Positions 12,619-24,047 of a stretch of DNA of 64,000 bases are shown here, one piece after another. The translations under genes were made by a program, and so were the position numbers. Where the stretch lies: the NCBI RefSeq assembly GCF_040183065.1, contig NC_091131.1, positions 15,889,800 through 15,953,799 of the forward strand, written 5' to 3'. Within the stretch, counting starts at the first letter, position 1. Each line of letters opens with the position of its first letter. Source of the DNA: Periplaneta americana (lineage: Eukaryota > Arthropoda > Insecta > Blattodea > Blattidae). The notes under the pieces are model-generated. The model was not told the DNA's origin. It worked only from the letters and a program-made list of their open reading frames with translations, and ran no database searches.

Positions 12619-15148
12619 GGTATCATCATCGTATAGATAATTATACAGTATGGACACTTCGCGTCGGTATCTTTGATGTAGCAGGACTGATTTCAATGAC
12701 CTTCAAACCAGTTTGAGCGTGAGATTCTGCTTTCTCCCAGGAGTTGGCACTGACATCACACCAGCTAGCAGTCGACACAGCGGAAATATATCACATATAA
12801 TTAACACACCTAGGTACATTATGTACTCCAATAAAATAAATTGGACCGATGAAATCATAAATCCGTCATTAACTGTAATGTGTAGACTCTAAAGTTTCTT
12901 TATAATGAGAGTTGAGATGTTGACCCCATCAACAATTAAAATATGTGACGATTTGATAGCGCTGAGAATGGAAAAACAAAACTCTTATGAGAAGTAAAAC
13001 CATATACCTATATTATATTATATACAAATATTAAACGAATTTGATACATAATTTTATAATGTATTATATTATTTTATAATATAATTTATTATATATAAAA
13101 TATAAAAAAATATCACAACTAGTTTGTCACTGAGAAATAAGGAAAAGCTGTTAACTTGAATTTATATGAAGCAAAGCGTTACTGGATTATGCGATAAGGT
13201 GTTTGGATCCTGTGTCTCAACTCTATTGTCAATTATTATCTTAACGTATGCTCGATTAAACTAAACTCTAGCGCCCGAAAGTGGAACTAAACGCCGGCGC
13301 ACAGAGAAACAAAACACAGGAAAATTCGCTCTGTGTCCATTCTTTGTAATCCTTATTCGCTGGTATCATTGTCTGACTAATTACAATTATTAAAATAGAA
13401 GAATTCATCATCATAAAAATTATCATCATGTGCCTCCATGGATTAGGTTAACAAACTTGTTCCAACTAAAATGTAGTTTAGTATTTATAATAATGTGCAA
13501 TGTAATAAAACAGTATGTTATTCTAATTAATTTAATTAATTTAGAAATCTTCTCACTATTCGTGAGCTGCCACAAGGGACAAGGAGTACTTAACCATATA
13601 AATGTTTACAAGTTCAGTGAACCATTAATTTTGTTCTGACAATGAAACTCCTACAAGTGCATAGCTGCAAATACATTTGTGAGTGTTGGAAATATACCTA
13701 GTTTTAGAGAGGCATGTGTTACAAAAAAGTAAAGAATGCTAATGAACTTGGTTTCATTTCGAATATAGGTGATGCTTCAGGAGAGCAATTGATCCTTTCA
13801 ATGCAGCTAAAGTTATAAAGTGTTTCAAGCCTCTTAAACACATCTTGAAATGACAATAAACATATTTTGTGTAGGGATAATTAAACCATTTTACATATCG
13901 GGTAATTTTGTGTCTTTGTTACTAACTTTTTGGAATGGTGTAGGACAGCGGTCGGCATTTCATGCGGCAAGCAGCATCTTACGTCATACTTACGCAGGGG
14001 CAGTTCACTAATGCATCTCTCCACACGCACTCACTCCACGTAGGACAGGCGAGTACATTCGTACAGACAGATTTAGTCCTGACAGCTCAGCGACGCGAAA
14101 GAGGGGAAGTAATAGGAGGAGTGGGGAGAGTTCCGGAGTAGAGATAGAGCGAGCGGTCCGTAAAGGCAAGCGAGTGAATAACCCAAACACCCCTTGGCGT
14201 AACTAAATGGACTCGCCTGTCCCACGCGCACATCTCCGGCGACTGTCAGGACTAAATAATCGTACTGTACGTAACTGTCGATCCGTTTCCAAACCATTAA
14301 ATGTAAAGAGTGCAGCAAAGCAAATATTTGTAGAAGAACGGGAAGAGAAATTCTTTTGTTGTGGACAGGAAAAAATTTAGTATGTTTGTTATATTCTAAA
14401 TGACTTAAAGGGTTTCATATTACCACCATAAAGAGACATTATACAAAACTCCATTGTCACGCGTACTTTGCCATAATATTAATACCGTAGTGATTAAGGA
14501 AAAAAACATTGCCGAACATCATTTTCTGATATAAAATTATAAAACTTTGCAAAGAAGGTTGTAAATAAGATAAATTTCTGGGATTTAAAAATTTCCCGAA
14601 AATTCACTATTTATGTCATTTTCTGCTAGGTTTATTTCAATGTTCGACTCGACATAATATATATGTGATCAATTTCTTTAAAAATGAAACAGTTAAATGT
14701 AAAGTGCGCTCCCGATTGACGGACCAACATTTAGGTATTTGAGAAATTTTGTAATTGCAACTTATGATGGAGAATCAGATTTCATTTCAGAAGGATCCGA
14801 TGATATCATATAGTCCGGTTAATTATTTCCAGACTATACAGGGAACGAGGTTCAGTCCTCCCGAAAGTTTTTTCCCCGATTAGATGTCCACTTAAACGTT
14901 CCACGTTAATACAAAAAACTAAAATTACTATATATTCGTAAATTTAATTAACTTAATAAATAAGACATATATTGAAATATTAATGATGTGTATTATAAAA
15001 ATAGTAACAATATTAAAATTGTATTGGTATTATATTGCATTTAGGTAAATTAGTAAGGAACTATATTTGTAACTTTTAAATTATCAGGAATTTCATTTAT
15101 AACGTTTTGATGGATACTGTAATGGATAGGCTTTTATTAAATCATAAT
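12619..15148. other. Intergenic, no gene recognised
   Basis: AT-rich DNA including a nearly pure A/T stretch at 13010-13110. At about 13946 CAGCGGTCGGCA resembles a hAT terminal repeat, but no partner was found. The GC-richer patch at 13990-14320 is listed separately. Confidence 0.4.
14038..14258. repeat. Two interlocked inverted repeats in a GC-rich patch
   Basis: GTAGGACAGGCGAGT (near 14040) pairs with ACTCGCCTGTCCCAC (near 14210). ATTTAGTCCTGACAG (near 14070) pairs with CTGTCAGGACTAAAT (near 14240). The order is A-B-A'-B', so the stems interleave rather than nest. The spacer is purine-rich and CpG-containing, unlike its surroundings. Confidence 0.7.
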
Positions 15149-16920
15149 CTTAATATATAAAATTGAATGTGCGTATGTATGTATATATGTATGTGTGTAT
15201 GTTCTCTATACAAATCTACACGCTTTGACCGATATGTGCCAAAGTTTGCACATTTAACCTTCATAACCAGGAGAAGAACATAGGCTACATTAAAATCGTG
15301 CAAATGGAAGTTAAATTAATTAAAATTATAAATAATAAAAATAAATACGATCAAACATTCATATGTAATACTAAAATGTAATCTTCTATAGTCAATTGTT
15401 TTTTATTATTGTCTGTTGTATTCAACATCGACTTTCACGAGGCCATGGAAATTTTAACACGAAATTAAATTATATTGTTGTTGTTACAGATCATGGTAGC
15501 TAAAACTATATAATTCATGCAATAAGTACCTTTACGCAGTCCAGGACAGTATTATGAATTCCTCGATGCAGTTTTGTAGATAGTGGGCAAACTGTTTTAT
15601 ACAACTGAATTCTAGAATTCTTTGAAACTACAAGGTTTGCTACCACATAATTTACTTAATATTGAATAACCAATAGTACTATTGCGAAATATTGACCCAC
15701 CAAAATTATGCACGAATAGGAATTGGTGTAAAAAACTCATACGAAATGTAATAGAATTGGTAATATTAACTGCAAAAATAAAAGGAGATGTTTTTATTCC
15801 ACGTATTACTAGGATACTCATTCAATTTTAAGCAACTACAATTTCAATGCCACCAATGGCCATATTAAAATGAAGCTCAAGGACAGTCGCTCAAAAGTTG
15901 CAGACATTAATTTAAAAACTGCGTGTTTTTCACAGCCTCAACTATATTTTATACAAAGAAGTGAAAAAAAAAAAAGATTTTACACATATCAATAAGCAAT
16001 TCAAATATACTTTTGTCATGTTGCTAATGTAGTATGTGAATGTACATAATCCAACTGAAAATAACATTGTATTAATTCTCAAAATATTGTTGTTCACGTC
16101 CGAAAATGTGTTGCTGCGAAATTATATCTGTATAATCACGTTGCAAATTTAGTACTATATGTTAAGCGTTGTGGAAATAAAAATCTCTTAATTTCTAAAA
16201 TAGCGGTAGGCCTATACGTTTCTCAGAATATTAGTTTTCACGTAAAAAATGACTTATTGCGAGTTTATATTGTATCTGCATTCCGTGTATAAAATTAGAA
16301 TTAATATAATATGTTCTGAATTTAAGAGATATAGTTTCAAGTTTTATTAAAAAAAAAAACTGGGTATGATATGTGGGTGTACAGCGGTTAAGAGTTAAAA
16401 AAATCTTCCAATATAAATTAAATTATATATGTATATATTGATTCGATGCTGAAATTGATCAGAAAGAGGAGAAGGAATTATATTTTCGTTGGGTTTTACT
16501 TTGTTTATAGTTTGATTTTTCTATTACTTTATTTGTATTTCTGGCGGTGTGGAAGAGAAGGCCTAATGGCCGTAACTACACCAGAATAAATAAATAAAAG
16601 CAAATAAATGAATAAAAACAAATAAATAAATAAATGTAAAACAACAGTTTAACGTCAGGCACATGATAAAATGTTTTCTTTTCGGTGCCTGATTTACAAC
16701 TGTTTTAAATAAAGTTAACCCTGCTGGCAGGCATTTGGCTAAGGAGTTTATAAGTTAAGTAAAGATTCATCTTTATGGGCGAGGAAAGCTTAGTAAAGAC
16801 AATTCGTTTCGGTTGTTTATAGTTATATTTCCGAGATTTCCGAAAATATAATAACCAGTTTAATTAAAAATAGAAGCAGAAAGGAAAACCCGGGCAACGC
16901 CGGGTGCTTTCAGGTAGTTG
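15149..16920 (+). mobile_element. Helitron/Helentron-like non-autonomous element, copy A
   Basis: The 5' end TCTTAATATATAAAATTGAA with TATG repeats and the 3' hairpin CCCGGGCAACGCCGGG followed by TGCTTTCAGGTAGTTG match the ends of copy B (60723-61903, opposite strand). There are no terminal inverted repeats. The 3' hairpin next to the end and the TATATAAAA-TGAATGTG start are features I associate with insect Helentrons. It carries no Rep/helicase frame. Internally it holds the LINE-type 3' hairpin module at 16541-16600, also present in copy B, so that module was captured before the copies split. Confidence 0.65.
16541..16640 (+). repeat. LINE 3'-end hairpin module (within copy A)
   Basis: CTGGCGGTGT...GAAGGCCTAATGGCCGT...ACACCAG folds as an outer and an inner stem, followed by AATAAATAAATAAA. 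It is related to modules at 9383, 28554, 39343, 61060 and 61921. Confidence 0.75.
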
Positions 16921-17350
16921 AAAATAAAAGTACTGGTATCTAACTTTTAAACAAACCATTTAAAAATAATTCACTGCATTATAAGTGATAAATAAAGATA
17001 GGAATTTATACCACAGCATGAGGATATTAGGTTAGTTGTGCATAGACTGTCGTTACGTCATGAATGACGTGAAGCCTGTGGTATAGCCAGGTTACAACTG
17101 AAATGTGTTTTGTATCGAAGCAATTGAATGGAGATATGCTTGTCATGCGTAGGTTTCAGCGTTGTGCCCCGGCAATTGGTTTGTTTACATTACACTGCGA
17201 TTCGTTGATTGGTTAACCACATAAAGCTACAACCTCACCCTGCTTATATCACGGCAGAGTTCCGTAACAAGTACTCATGCACCTGCGTTGCTAGATACGC
17301 GCACTCTCTCTTTCAACAACGAACACTCTGTGCATACCTAACCTTGTAGT

Positions 17351-18317
17351 ACAGTCTACTATATACAGTCGCGAAGCTCAATATGTAGTAAAAATGCAAA
17401 CATGGTAAGTTGCCCACCACTAGGATCGCTACTATCGCCTCATCATCACAGATCTCTCTCCTAGTAGACGACAAAATATGTTACACTTTCGTTGTGTTCT
17501 TTTGGAAAAATTAACACCTCCCTTTCATTATTGAAATATTAAATGCATAAAGTTAATTTATTATTTTAATGAAGTATATTAAATTCCACCATAAACTCGA
17601 AGATACGTGCAAGAAATAGGTTAATATTATTTTTATTTGTGCAAAACGAACTGAAATTTACTATAATAGCTTCACTCATTCAAGATTATAGCGATAATTA
17701 ACTATGAAACCAATAAATATTAATTTGCATTTCCCTTTACAACAATAATAATGGAAATATGAATTAATGGAGTAACTTATAGGTACCGGTAGAGAAGAGA
17801 GTTACGTAGTTAACAAAGTGGGATGAGGTTAAGCAATAATAATCACACCAGAATTGGAAATAAAACGTGATCAATAAATTTTATTGTAACAGACTTTTTC
17901 TACGTCTCTAGTAAAGTAACAAATAAAAATAACAACAAAATTAACAGCTATAATTAAAAACATATCTTTTTTTAAAAAAAAGTAGGCCTAAGCAATAATA
18001 ATCCCACCAGAATTGAAAATGAAACGTGATCAATAAATTTCATAAAAAAAAAAAAATAATTTTTCTACGTCTCTAGTAAAATATTATTATTCCAATTATT
18101 GTATTTTAGCCATTAACATTTTCATTACAACCAATAACGAACATTTCACAAGCATCAATGTGAAATACGTAACGAGCTAGCACTCGATGGAAATACGACA
18201 CAGTCGAAAGTCGACCGTGGACAGTCTATTGTTTCTAGTTGCTAACCGCTTGGAGCGCTTTATCATGAGATTTGCAAAAAATCACCTCAAGCTTCGCGAC
18301 TGTATATAGTAGACTGT
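17351..18317. mobile_element. MITE with about 30-bp terminal inverted repeats
   Basis: ACAGTCTACTATATACAGTC at 17351 continues through GCGAAGCTC and is mirrored at the right end (CTTCGCGACTGTATATAGTAGACTGT, to 18317). A TA dinucleotide at each border of the CTATATACAG core fits a Tc1/mariner-type target. Inside are two direct copies of a roughly 95-bp segment (about 17832-17925 and 17990-18085), each starting AAGCAATAATAATC and ending TTTCTACGTCTCTAGTAAA. There is no coding capacity. Confidence 0.8.
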
Positions 18318-18789
18318 GCTTGTAGTCTGTGTGGGTAAATTCCCATCTTTAGTGATAAAGTAAGACTGTTAGCAGAATATTACTTTACTTATTCAAACAT
18401 CTGTGATTCTTAATTGTATTATGTAAAATTATTATAACCTCATTTTTAATGAGTTTTAAGAATAATTATTATTACTAAATTAATCTTGATTGCTTCCTTG
18501 TTTCGGAAGCTGTGCTACGCCACTGATGAAAGTCTAGACTCAACTTGTGTATAACAAAAAAGGCAATAACACGTCATGGTTAGTTATAGTCCTCAAGATT
18601 CTAATTTGATAACGAATACTATTTAGTTTCGAAATTAAGTTTATACAATGGAGTTTGCAAGATAATATGATGATCAGATGTACTAACACACAACACCTTA
18701 GTAGTTTCCCATTTACTTAAATATTGGGCTTGAATATAAATATTTATGCCTTTCATATTTTTATTTTGAAAATTATGAAAGTGAATTAA

Positions 18790-19560
18790 CATTTAGAAAA
18801 AGCAAATTGTTATCGGATCATGTTTAGAGATCTTTTAAGTGTTCACAATACGTTTTCTCTAAATCCTCTTCATTTGTGTCTTTAACGATAACAGAAATAT
18901 CAGCATACAAACACATGAAATAATTTTTTGATATATGGGTAACTCGTTGACATACAAAATAAACAATATTGGGTCTAATATATTTCAACATATTGATTCG
19001 TATTTTCAAGATAAGATGGAGTAGAGCATTTTAGTATTACACCACGAAAACTATATCTTTCAAGAATAGCTCTTCTCGGGTTCTCAGCCAGGTGAGTTGG
19101 AGATTAGCTTCCAAGCTTTCGACGGCTAGCTCTGCCATCTTCTTCAGGGCAGACCTAGCCGTCGAAAGCTTGGAAGCTAATCTCGAACTCACCTGGCTGA
19201 GAACCCGAGAAGAGCTATTCTACATCAAACGCCGGGAAAGCCTCAAGTCATACATTATATCTTTCAAGTTTAGCAAGAAGAAGGTTTTGCTTTTTTACAT
19301 AATCAAAAGGCCTGCTAAGATCACAAAATATTCCAACGACAGGCTTGTCATCATCAAGAAATACTCGTACTATAAATCGCAGTATTAGTGGACTTCTAGG
19401 TCCTGAAAGTATGTTGATCGTTGTCCAGAATATTAAATTTATCCAGGTACTTGAGCTGTTTGTCTGACATGTAATATTCAAAACCCTTTGAGGTAGTATT
19501 ACCATTTGCTATGGGTCTGTAATTGTCCACTTTCAATTTATAAGATTTTTTGAAGATTGG
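18790..19560 (-). pseudogene. Jockey/CR1-like LINE RT remnant split by an insertion
   Basis: The minus frame 19248-19505 has PVVGIFCDLSRPFDYV, the RT motif normally LFxDLSKAFDxV. The minus frame 18824-19009 has ISKNYFMCLYADISVI, the YADD box with the second Asp replaced, followed by KDTNEEDLE. Between them sits a 191-bp palindromic insertion (19065-19255) with a 13-bp target duplication. The altered catalytic box and broken frame show it is dead. Confidence 0.85.
19065..19255. mobile_element. Palindromic Penelope-like fragment with 13-bp target duplication
   Basis: Two arms of about 70 bp (19065-19136 and 19147-19220) are almost perfect reverse complements. They contain CTTCTCGGGTTCTCAGCCAG and its mirror image, joined by a short loop around ATCTTCTTCAGG. 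The motif CTGAAGAAGATGGC...CCGTCGAAAGC resembles the terminal segments of Penelope-like elements. TATATCTTTCAAG flanks the insertion at 19052-19064 and 19256-19268. Confidence 0.75.
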
Positions 19561-20335
19561 AATAACTTTATTAAGTTTAATTAAGCTGGAAAAATGCCAG
19601 AACAGAAAGACAGGTCAATTAGATAGGCAAGTGGCTTAATTATAAACTTACTCTAACAATAATTATATTGACATAGAAGGAAAATCACCAGAGCCGGATG
19701 ACAATTTACGTCTAAGTTTATTCTTGACTATTACACTTGTACTACGTCATACTACTTTTGACCAATAAAACGGTACGCAACGATGTGTTTCAACCAATAA
19801 TGGCTGATTATCCTACAATTTTTATCATCTCCCTAACATTTATTTCTTTATTTGCTAAAATTGTACTTTCAATAATTGTATCTTTTAAATGATTGATGTT
19901 TATTTCATCATCCTTAATTGATACTTTCCTATCACTTATCTTGTTTATATTATTTAGGTTATGTTATAGCTTCTGCTGTATGAGATTATACATAGTCACG
20001 TATCAGAGATTGTTTAATATATATTGATAATTGAAGTGGAATGCAACTGTTTTAATAAAAGTGAAACAACCAACAAAGCCTTCTTGGCTAATAATCCTCC
20101 ATAGAGTTCAATGGAGATTGTATAGTTGACATAAGAGAACAGATGATAATAACACACTACTGCCATCTAGCGGGATATTTGTAATGATGGGATGGTACAA
20201 TAATACATTTTCAAGACAGTTTAGTATTTTTTAAATGAAAACATAACTAACAAAAATATTCAAGTTTACTCTTTATCAAACCTAAAAATTTGTAATTAGT
20301 GAATTAGACAAGTAATTATTGAACTTTATTCAAAA
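19561..20335. other. Intergenic, nothing recognised
   Basis: AT-rich DNA without supported coding or terminal-repeat signal. Confidence 0.35.
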
Positions 20336-20337
20336 TA

Positions 20338-20539
20338 CAGTGTGTCCCTTAAGTCTGGAACCATAGGCGAAATCACTGAAATTCTTAACAGGATCGCCTG
20401 AATCTTGACTTATTACAATTCTATTACAATTCAGTTTTACTAAAATAATTAGGAACTTAATTTAATACTTTTACTAATTTTATTAATTGCAAACTGATTT
20501 TGTGATTTCGCATATGGTTTCAAGCTTACGGACATTTTG
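20338..20539. mobile_element. Mariner-like MITE, 202 bp, TA target
   Basis: The left end CAGTGTGTCCCTTAAGTCTG continuing to GGCGAAATCAC is mirrored at the right end (GTGATTTCGCATATGG to GGACATTTTG). A TA borders each side (20336 and 20540). The terminus resembles CAGGGTGTCCC-type mariner ends. Confidence 0.8.
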
Positions 20540-20723
20540 TATTTTGAAAGTTCACTGGAAAAATAAGTATTTACTGAATGAAAACTGTTCAATAGCAATA
20601 AACTCTAAACTGTAAGTTATTACTCTGATCTTATTCAATTGTCACAGAGTAATCACTGACATTTCTGCAAGTAAAAGGGTTTACTTATTTTTATTCAATT
20701 GATATCTTCTTGTAAACATGAGC

Positions 20724-20766
20724 CTGATGATGGAATCTGCTACCAGTGCCGAAACGTTACGGTAAT
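20724..20766 (+). ncRNA. Hammerhead-like motif (Penelope-type)
   Basis: CCTGATGATGGAATCTGCTA followed by CCAGTGCCGAAACGTTACGG has the spaced CTGATGA and GAAAC core of a hammerhead ribozyme. It matches the CTGATGATGGnnnnnGCC-GAAACG style found in Penelope-like elements. I cannot build a convincing long stem II, so activity is uncertain and it may be a relic. Confidence 0.4.
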
Positions 20767-20911
20767 TACATTTGAATAGACGATTAAAACTCGACATTTT
20801 TGTTCGATAACAATCATTGCAAATGCTTAAATTCTCGTATCAGTTTTATTCTGTTACTCAAAACTATCAATATTTTGGTCTGTCACTCATTAATCGTACG
20901 TCACCCTATAT

Positions 20912-22079
20912 CAGGCATGTCAATTGATGCCCACAGGAGCAAGCGCGCGCTTTAGAGCCCAGGAGAGCCTGAGCGCTTTACAGCGGAAAGGAAAGAGACA
21001 GACGAAAGAGGTGGTATATGCCGCTAGGTCGAGCTATATTCAGGGATGGCCAGCACTGATTCAGTAGATAAAGGGAAGAGAACTTATTAAAACTGTATCC
21101 AGGTTAATTTTTATATTTGCCTGAGAAGTATAAGTACATTATAAGAATGTAAGTTTTAATTTTAATGCTCATTTTTCACAAGTTTGATTTTTTTATTCAA
21201 AAAAAATTTTTCTTTACTTTTCGTATAGAAAAGTGAAATTTTCAGATATAGGCCTATTTATTTAGTAGCCTTGCAGACTGTTTTCGTAAATCTAATATAC
21301 CGTATATACGTATTACTGAAGATAGTGTATTGAAAATTTTGAAAATATTCGCATGGAAATTGTTGGTAAGGAATTGAATTAACAAAGCAACTACTGTTAC
21401 ATCATAAGCAAAAGATGCGTGCCCATGTGTTGTAAAAATGTCAGGTCTATAGCTTCAACAGTTTTCCAGAAAATAATTTAATATTCTGATGATAGGAAGT
21501 TGCTCACAAATATCACCTTAAAAGCATAATGCGATATGAGTTTTGTTATGTAATATTAGTTACACTTAAAACAGATACCGTACCTAGGTAACTTTGCTTT
21601 GTACTGTAATATTGTTTTGATTAGGTTATTGATTACTTTTGTAAGGCTAAAGATACCATCAATATAAATTCCAACTTATCATGTCATACTCAATCTCTTT
21701 CTTTGGAATATCACTTTCTTTATGAATGATGTGTTTCACCCACTTTATACAGTATAATATTATACTACTATGGAATTTAAGTGAATATTCCTTCTTAACT
21801 CTCTGTTATGTTATTAAGATTTAAAACACAAGTGCAATATTAAGAAATCAGTGTTAGTACTTTTGTTTTACAGACAATATAGATAATATTAAACAGAAAG
21901 AAGAGATATAAAAATAACGACATAAAATTTCACGTTCCGTTTGAAGTTTGTGCACCACTGTTTTCTTAATCCAACAGGTTGCTTATTCATATACACAACC
22001 CTTCCTCTTTCCATACTTAGCGCTTGTTGCCCGCGCACGACGTCAAGGTCAGAAAAATGCGCTTGCTTTGACATCACTG
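20912..22079. mobile_element. hAT-type element A with perfect 8-bp target duplication
   Basis: The left end CAGGCATGTCAATTGATGCC and the right end GCGCTTGCTTTGACATCACTG are imperfect inverted repeats of the CAG...CTG hAT type. CCCTATAT stands directly outside both (20904-20911 and 22080-22087). Length 1168 bp with no transposase domain, so non-autonomous. Most of it (20912-21902) is repeated in inverted orientation at 27476-29064. It lies 136 bp into the first intron of the gene starting at 22357. Confidence 0.9.
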
Positions 22080-22214
22080 CCCTATATAAATGACAATTCA
22101 GTTAATAATTAGTAATTTAATTGATGTGTAATATTACTTTAAGAAGTCGCTAGTTAACTCATATACTGAAAGGCCTGTGATGCAAGACTACTCGATGATA
22201 ACAAAGAAACGTAC

Positions 22215-22357
22215 CGGTGACGCGTAGACTTGGTCGTCCATGTCTCGGAGAGAGGTCGGAGCGTTCATTTGTTCGGCCACCACCACGGTGGCCAACAACG
22301 CCCCTACGAAGGCCAGTAGCAGCACGCAGGAGAAGTGCTTCATGGTGTGACACTGCT
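22215..22357 (-). CDS. First exon of a secreted protein gene (partial)
   Basis: The minus strand from ATG at 22343 encodes 43 residues, MKHFSCVLLLAFVGALLATV then VVAEQMNAPTSLRDMDDQ and VYASP. The first 23 are a textbook signal peptide (Lys, long Leu/Val/Ala core, small residues before EQ). The exon ends in phase 0 at CCG followed by donor GTACGT (22214). The downstream exon is not visible; it may lie below 22 kb or off the window edge. The 5' UTR is short, about 14 nt from the predicted initiator. The exon is GC-rich compared with its surroundings, as expected for coding DNA. A hAT element sits just inside the intron. I do not recognise the protein; the size and layout fit a small secreted peptide or enzyme precursor. 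Confidence 0.75.
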
Positions 22358-22389
22358 GACCGCTTTCCTCTCGTCCGCGTTTTAATACC
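22352..22389 (-). promoter_or_regulatory. TATA box and initiator of the 22.3-kb gene
   Basis: On the minus strand TATTAAAA (22387-22380) is followed 30 bases later by TCAGC with its A at 22357, matching the arthropod TCAGT initiator and its usual spacing from TATA. The predicted transcript start is 14 nt before the ATG. Confidence 0.65.
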
Positions 22390-22689
22390 ACGTTTCTAAC
22401 TATTGGACCTCCACAGCGAGGCGAAAAAGACGGCGCCATATTGGAGGGGGAGATCTCGGACTGACCTTCGCGCTTTTACATAATCGATTTGATATTTTGC
22501 ACGTTTTCTGTGTATGTAGTGCGAAAATATTCACCACTGCAGATAAATTATCGAATTTTTATTTAAATGGAAGCGATGTGGTACTCATAATCGTGTTAAA
22601 TAAGGGACTGCAGTCCATTGAAAACATCGGTGAACAAATACACTGGAGGTTCAGAATAACCGATGTGATGTTGCTCAATAGTAACATGC

Positions 22690-23480
22690 GTTACAAGAGC
22701 GGTATGTTGACGTTTTCATGTTCGAGGAAAAGATTGAAAAAGCGAAACGTAGTTGACCTTTTTTAATTTCCGAGAATTGAAAGAAAACATACCGCTCCTG
22801 TATCGTACATTATTTTGTGCGAAGATCATTTATTACATACCTGAAAGAGGAATTTCTAATTAGTTGCAATGAAATCTCCATCTTGGTGTATGTTCAATGA
22901 CGGCAAATTTGCAAAACAAAAATATCTATCTTCAACATTGTTGCTTTAAAATGTTTTCTGTGTTTACTGTACTCTAGCAGGCCGTGATATACGTGTCTTC
23001 CCCCCCCCCCCCAGTCTATAAATGCGAACTTAAAACAAACGGTAAGGTTATGTACTGATTTATTTTTCATTTTAATATTTTAACAATATTATTTACATAA
23101 CATATTGCAGTAATAACATCGGCAAGTATTTTGGTTTTTTCACGGCTTCCTTAATGTTACTTGCATCACGAATGCAGTAACTTTAGTGGAGTTGTAGAGT
23201 TTACTTAATTTTTGCAAATATTTAAAAACAATAATTAACAGTGCAATTTAGGTGAAATTGCAGTGGTAAGTTTCCAATTTATAATTATTACTATATTGAA
23301 CGTCTCTAAAAATAATATGTTAAAAGCCTAAAGCAGTAAAATCAATATGTCACTTAAGCGGTGAGAAGAGGAAATTATGTGTGTTAGGTTGGGAATACTG
23401 AATGTGGAATTCTAGACTTTCCGCGGATTGGTTTTGTGCGGAAACTAAGCAAATACGCACGATCTCGCATAAAATTGTTT
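22690..23480. repeat. Dispersed repeat X, copy 2
   Basis: Reverse complement of 4503-5203. This copy carries an extra segment of about 110 bp (around 23020-23130), and a run of six G in copy 1 has become a long C run here (about 23000-23012). Confidence 0.75.
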
Positions 23481-24003
23481 TCGTACTGGGTCCTATTCCA
23501 CAGAAGTGTTGTATAATTCATTACAAGTTACAACTGAAACTTACTGTAAAGTATGGAGTTGTACTTGCAACTTTCTCTTCAACAAAATTATACGTATTCA
23601 GAGGTCTGCATCGGACGTTTTCGCTCGAGCGCCAAGTAGTTCATAGCATAATCCGATAGGTAGCGCACATGCATGATGGGTAAAATTGTCACAAGCGATA
23701 AATCCTCGAACGGTATAAGCCGAGCGTTAGACATTCGTTCTTGTTACAGTGATGAACTGTGCAGTAACATCATAGATGTTTATCATTTCAAAACTTTGCA
23801 GTGTTTAACTAACCTCTCCATAGTACAACTACAAAACTTGCTTTAAAATGTAATATAAATGTTGTAGGTAAATGTTCCCCCCCCCCCCCACACAGGAGTG
23901 ATTTTGTTTTTGCCACATCTGTTAGATGTTATTGGATGTAAATGTAATTATTATAAACGGAGAACACAATCACGATAATGCAAGAACTGTATCAAGTTTT
24001 CTA

Positions 24004-24047
<44 letters not shown>

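Noticed and set aside
13940..13965. hAT terminal repeat CAGCGGTCGGCA
   Set aside because: No matching opposite end or target duplication found nearby.
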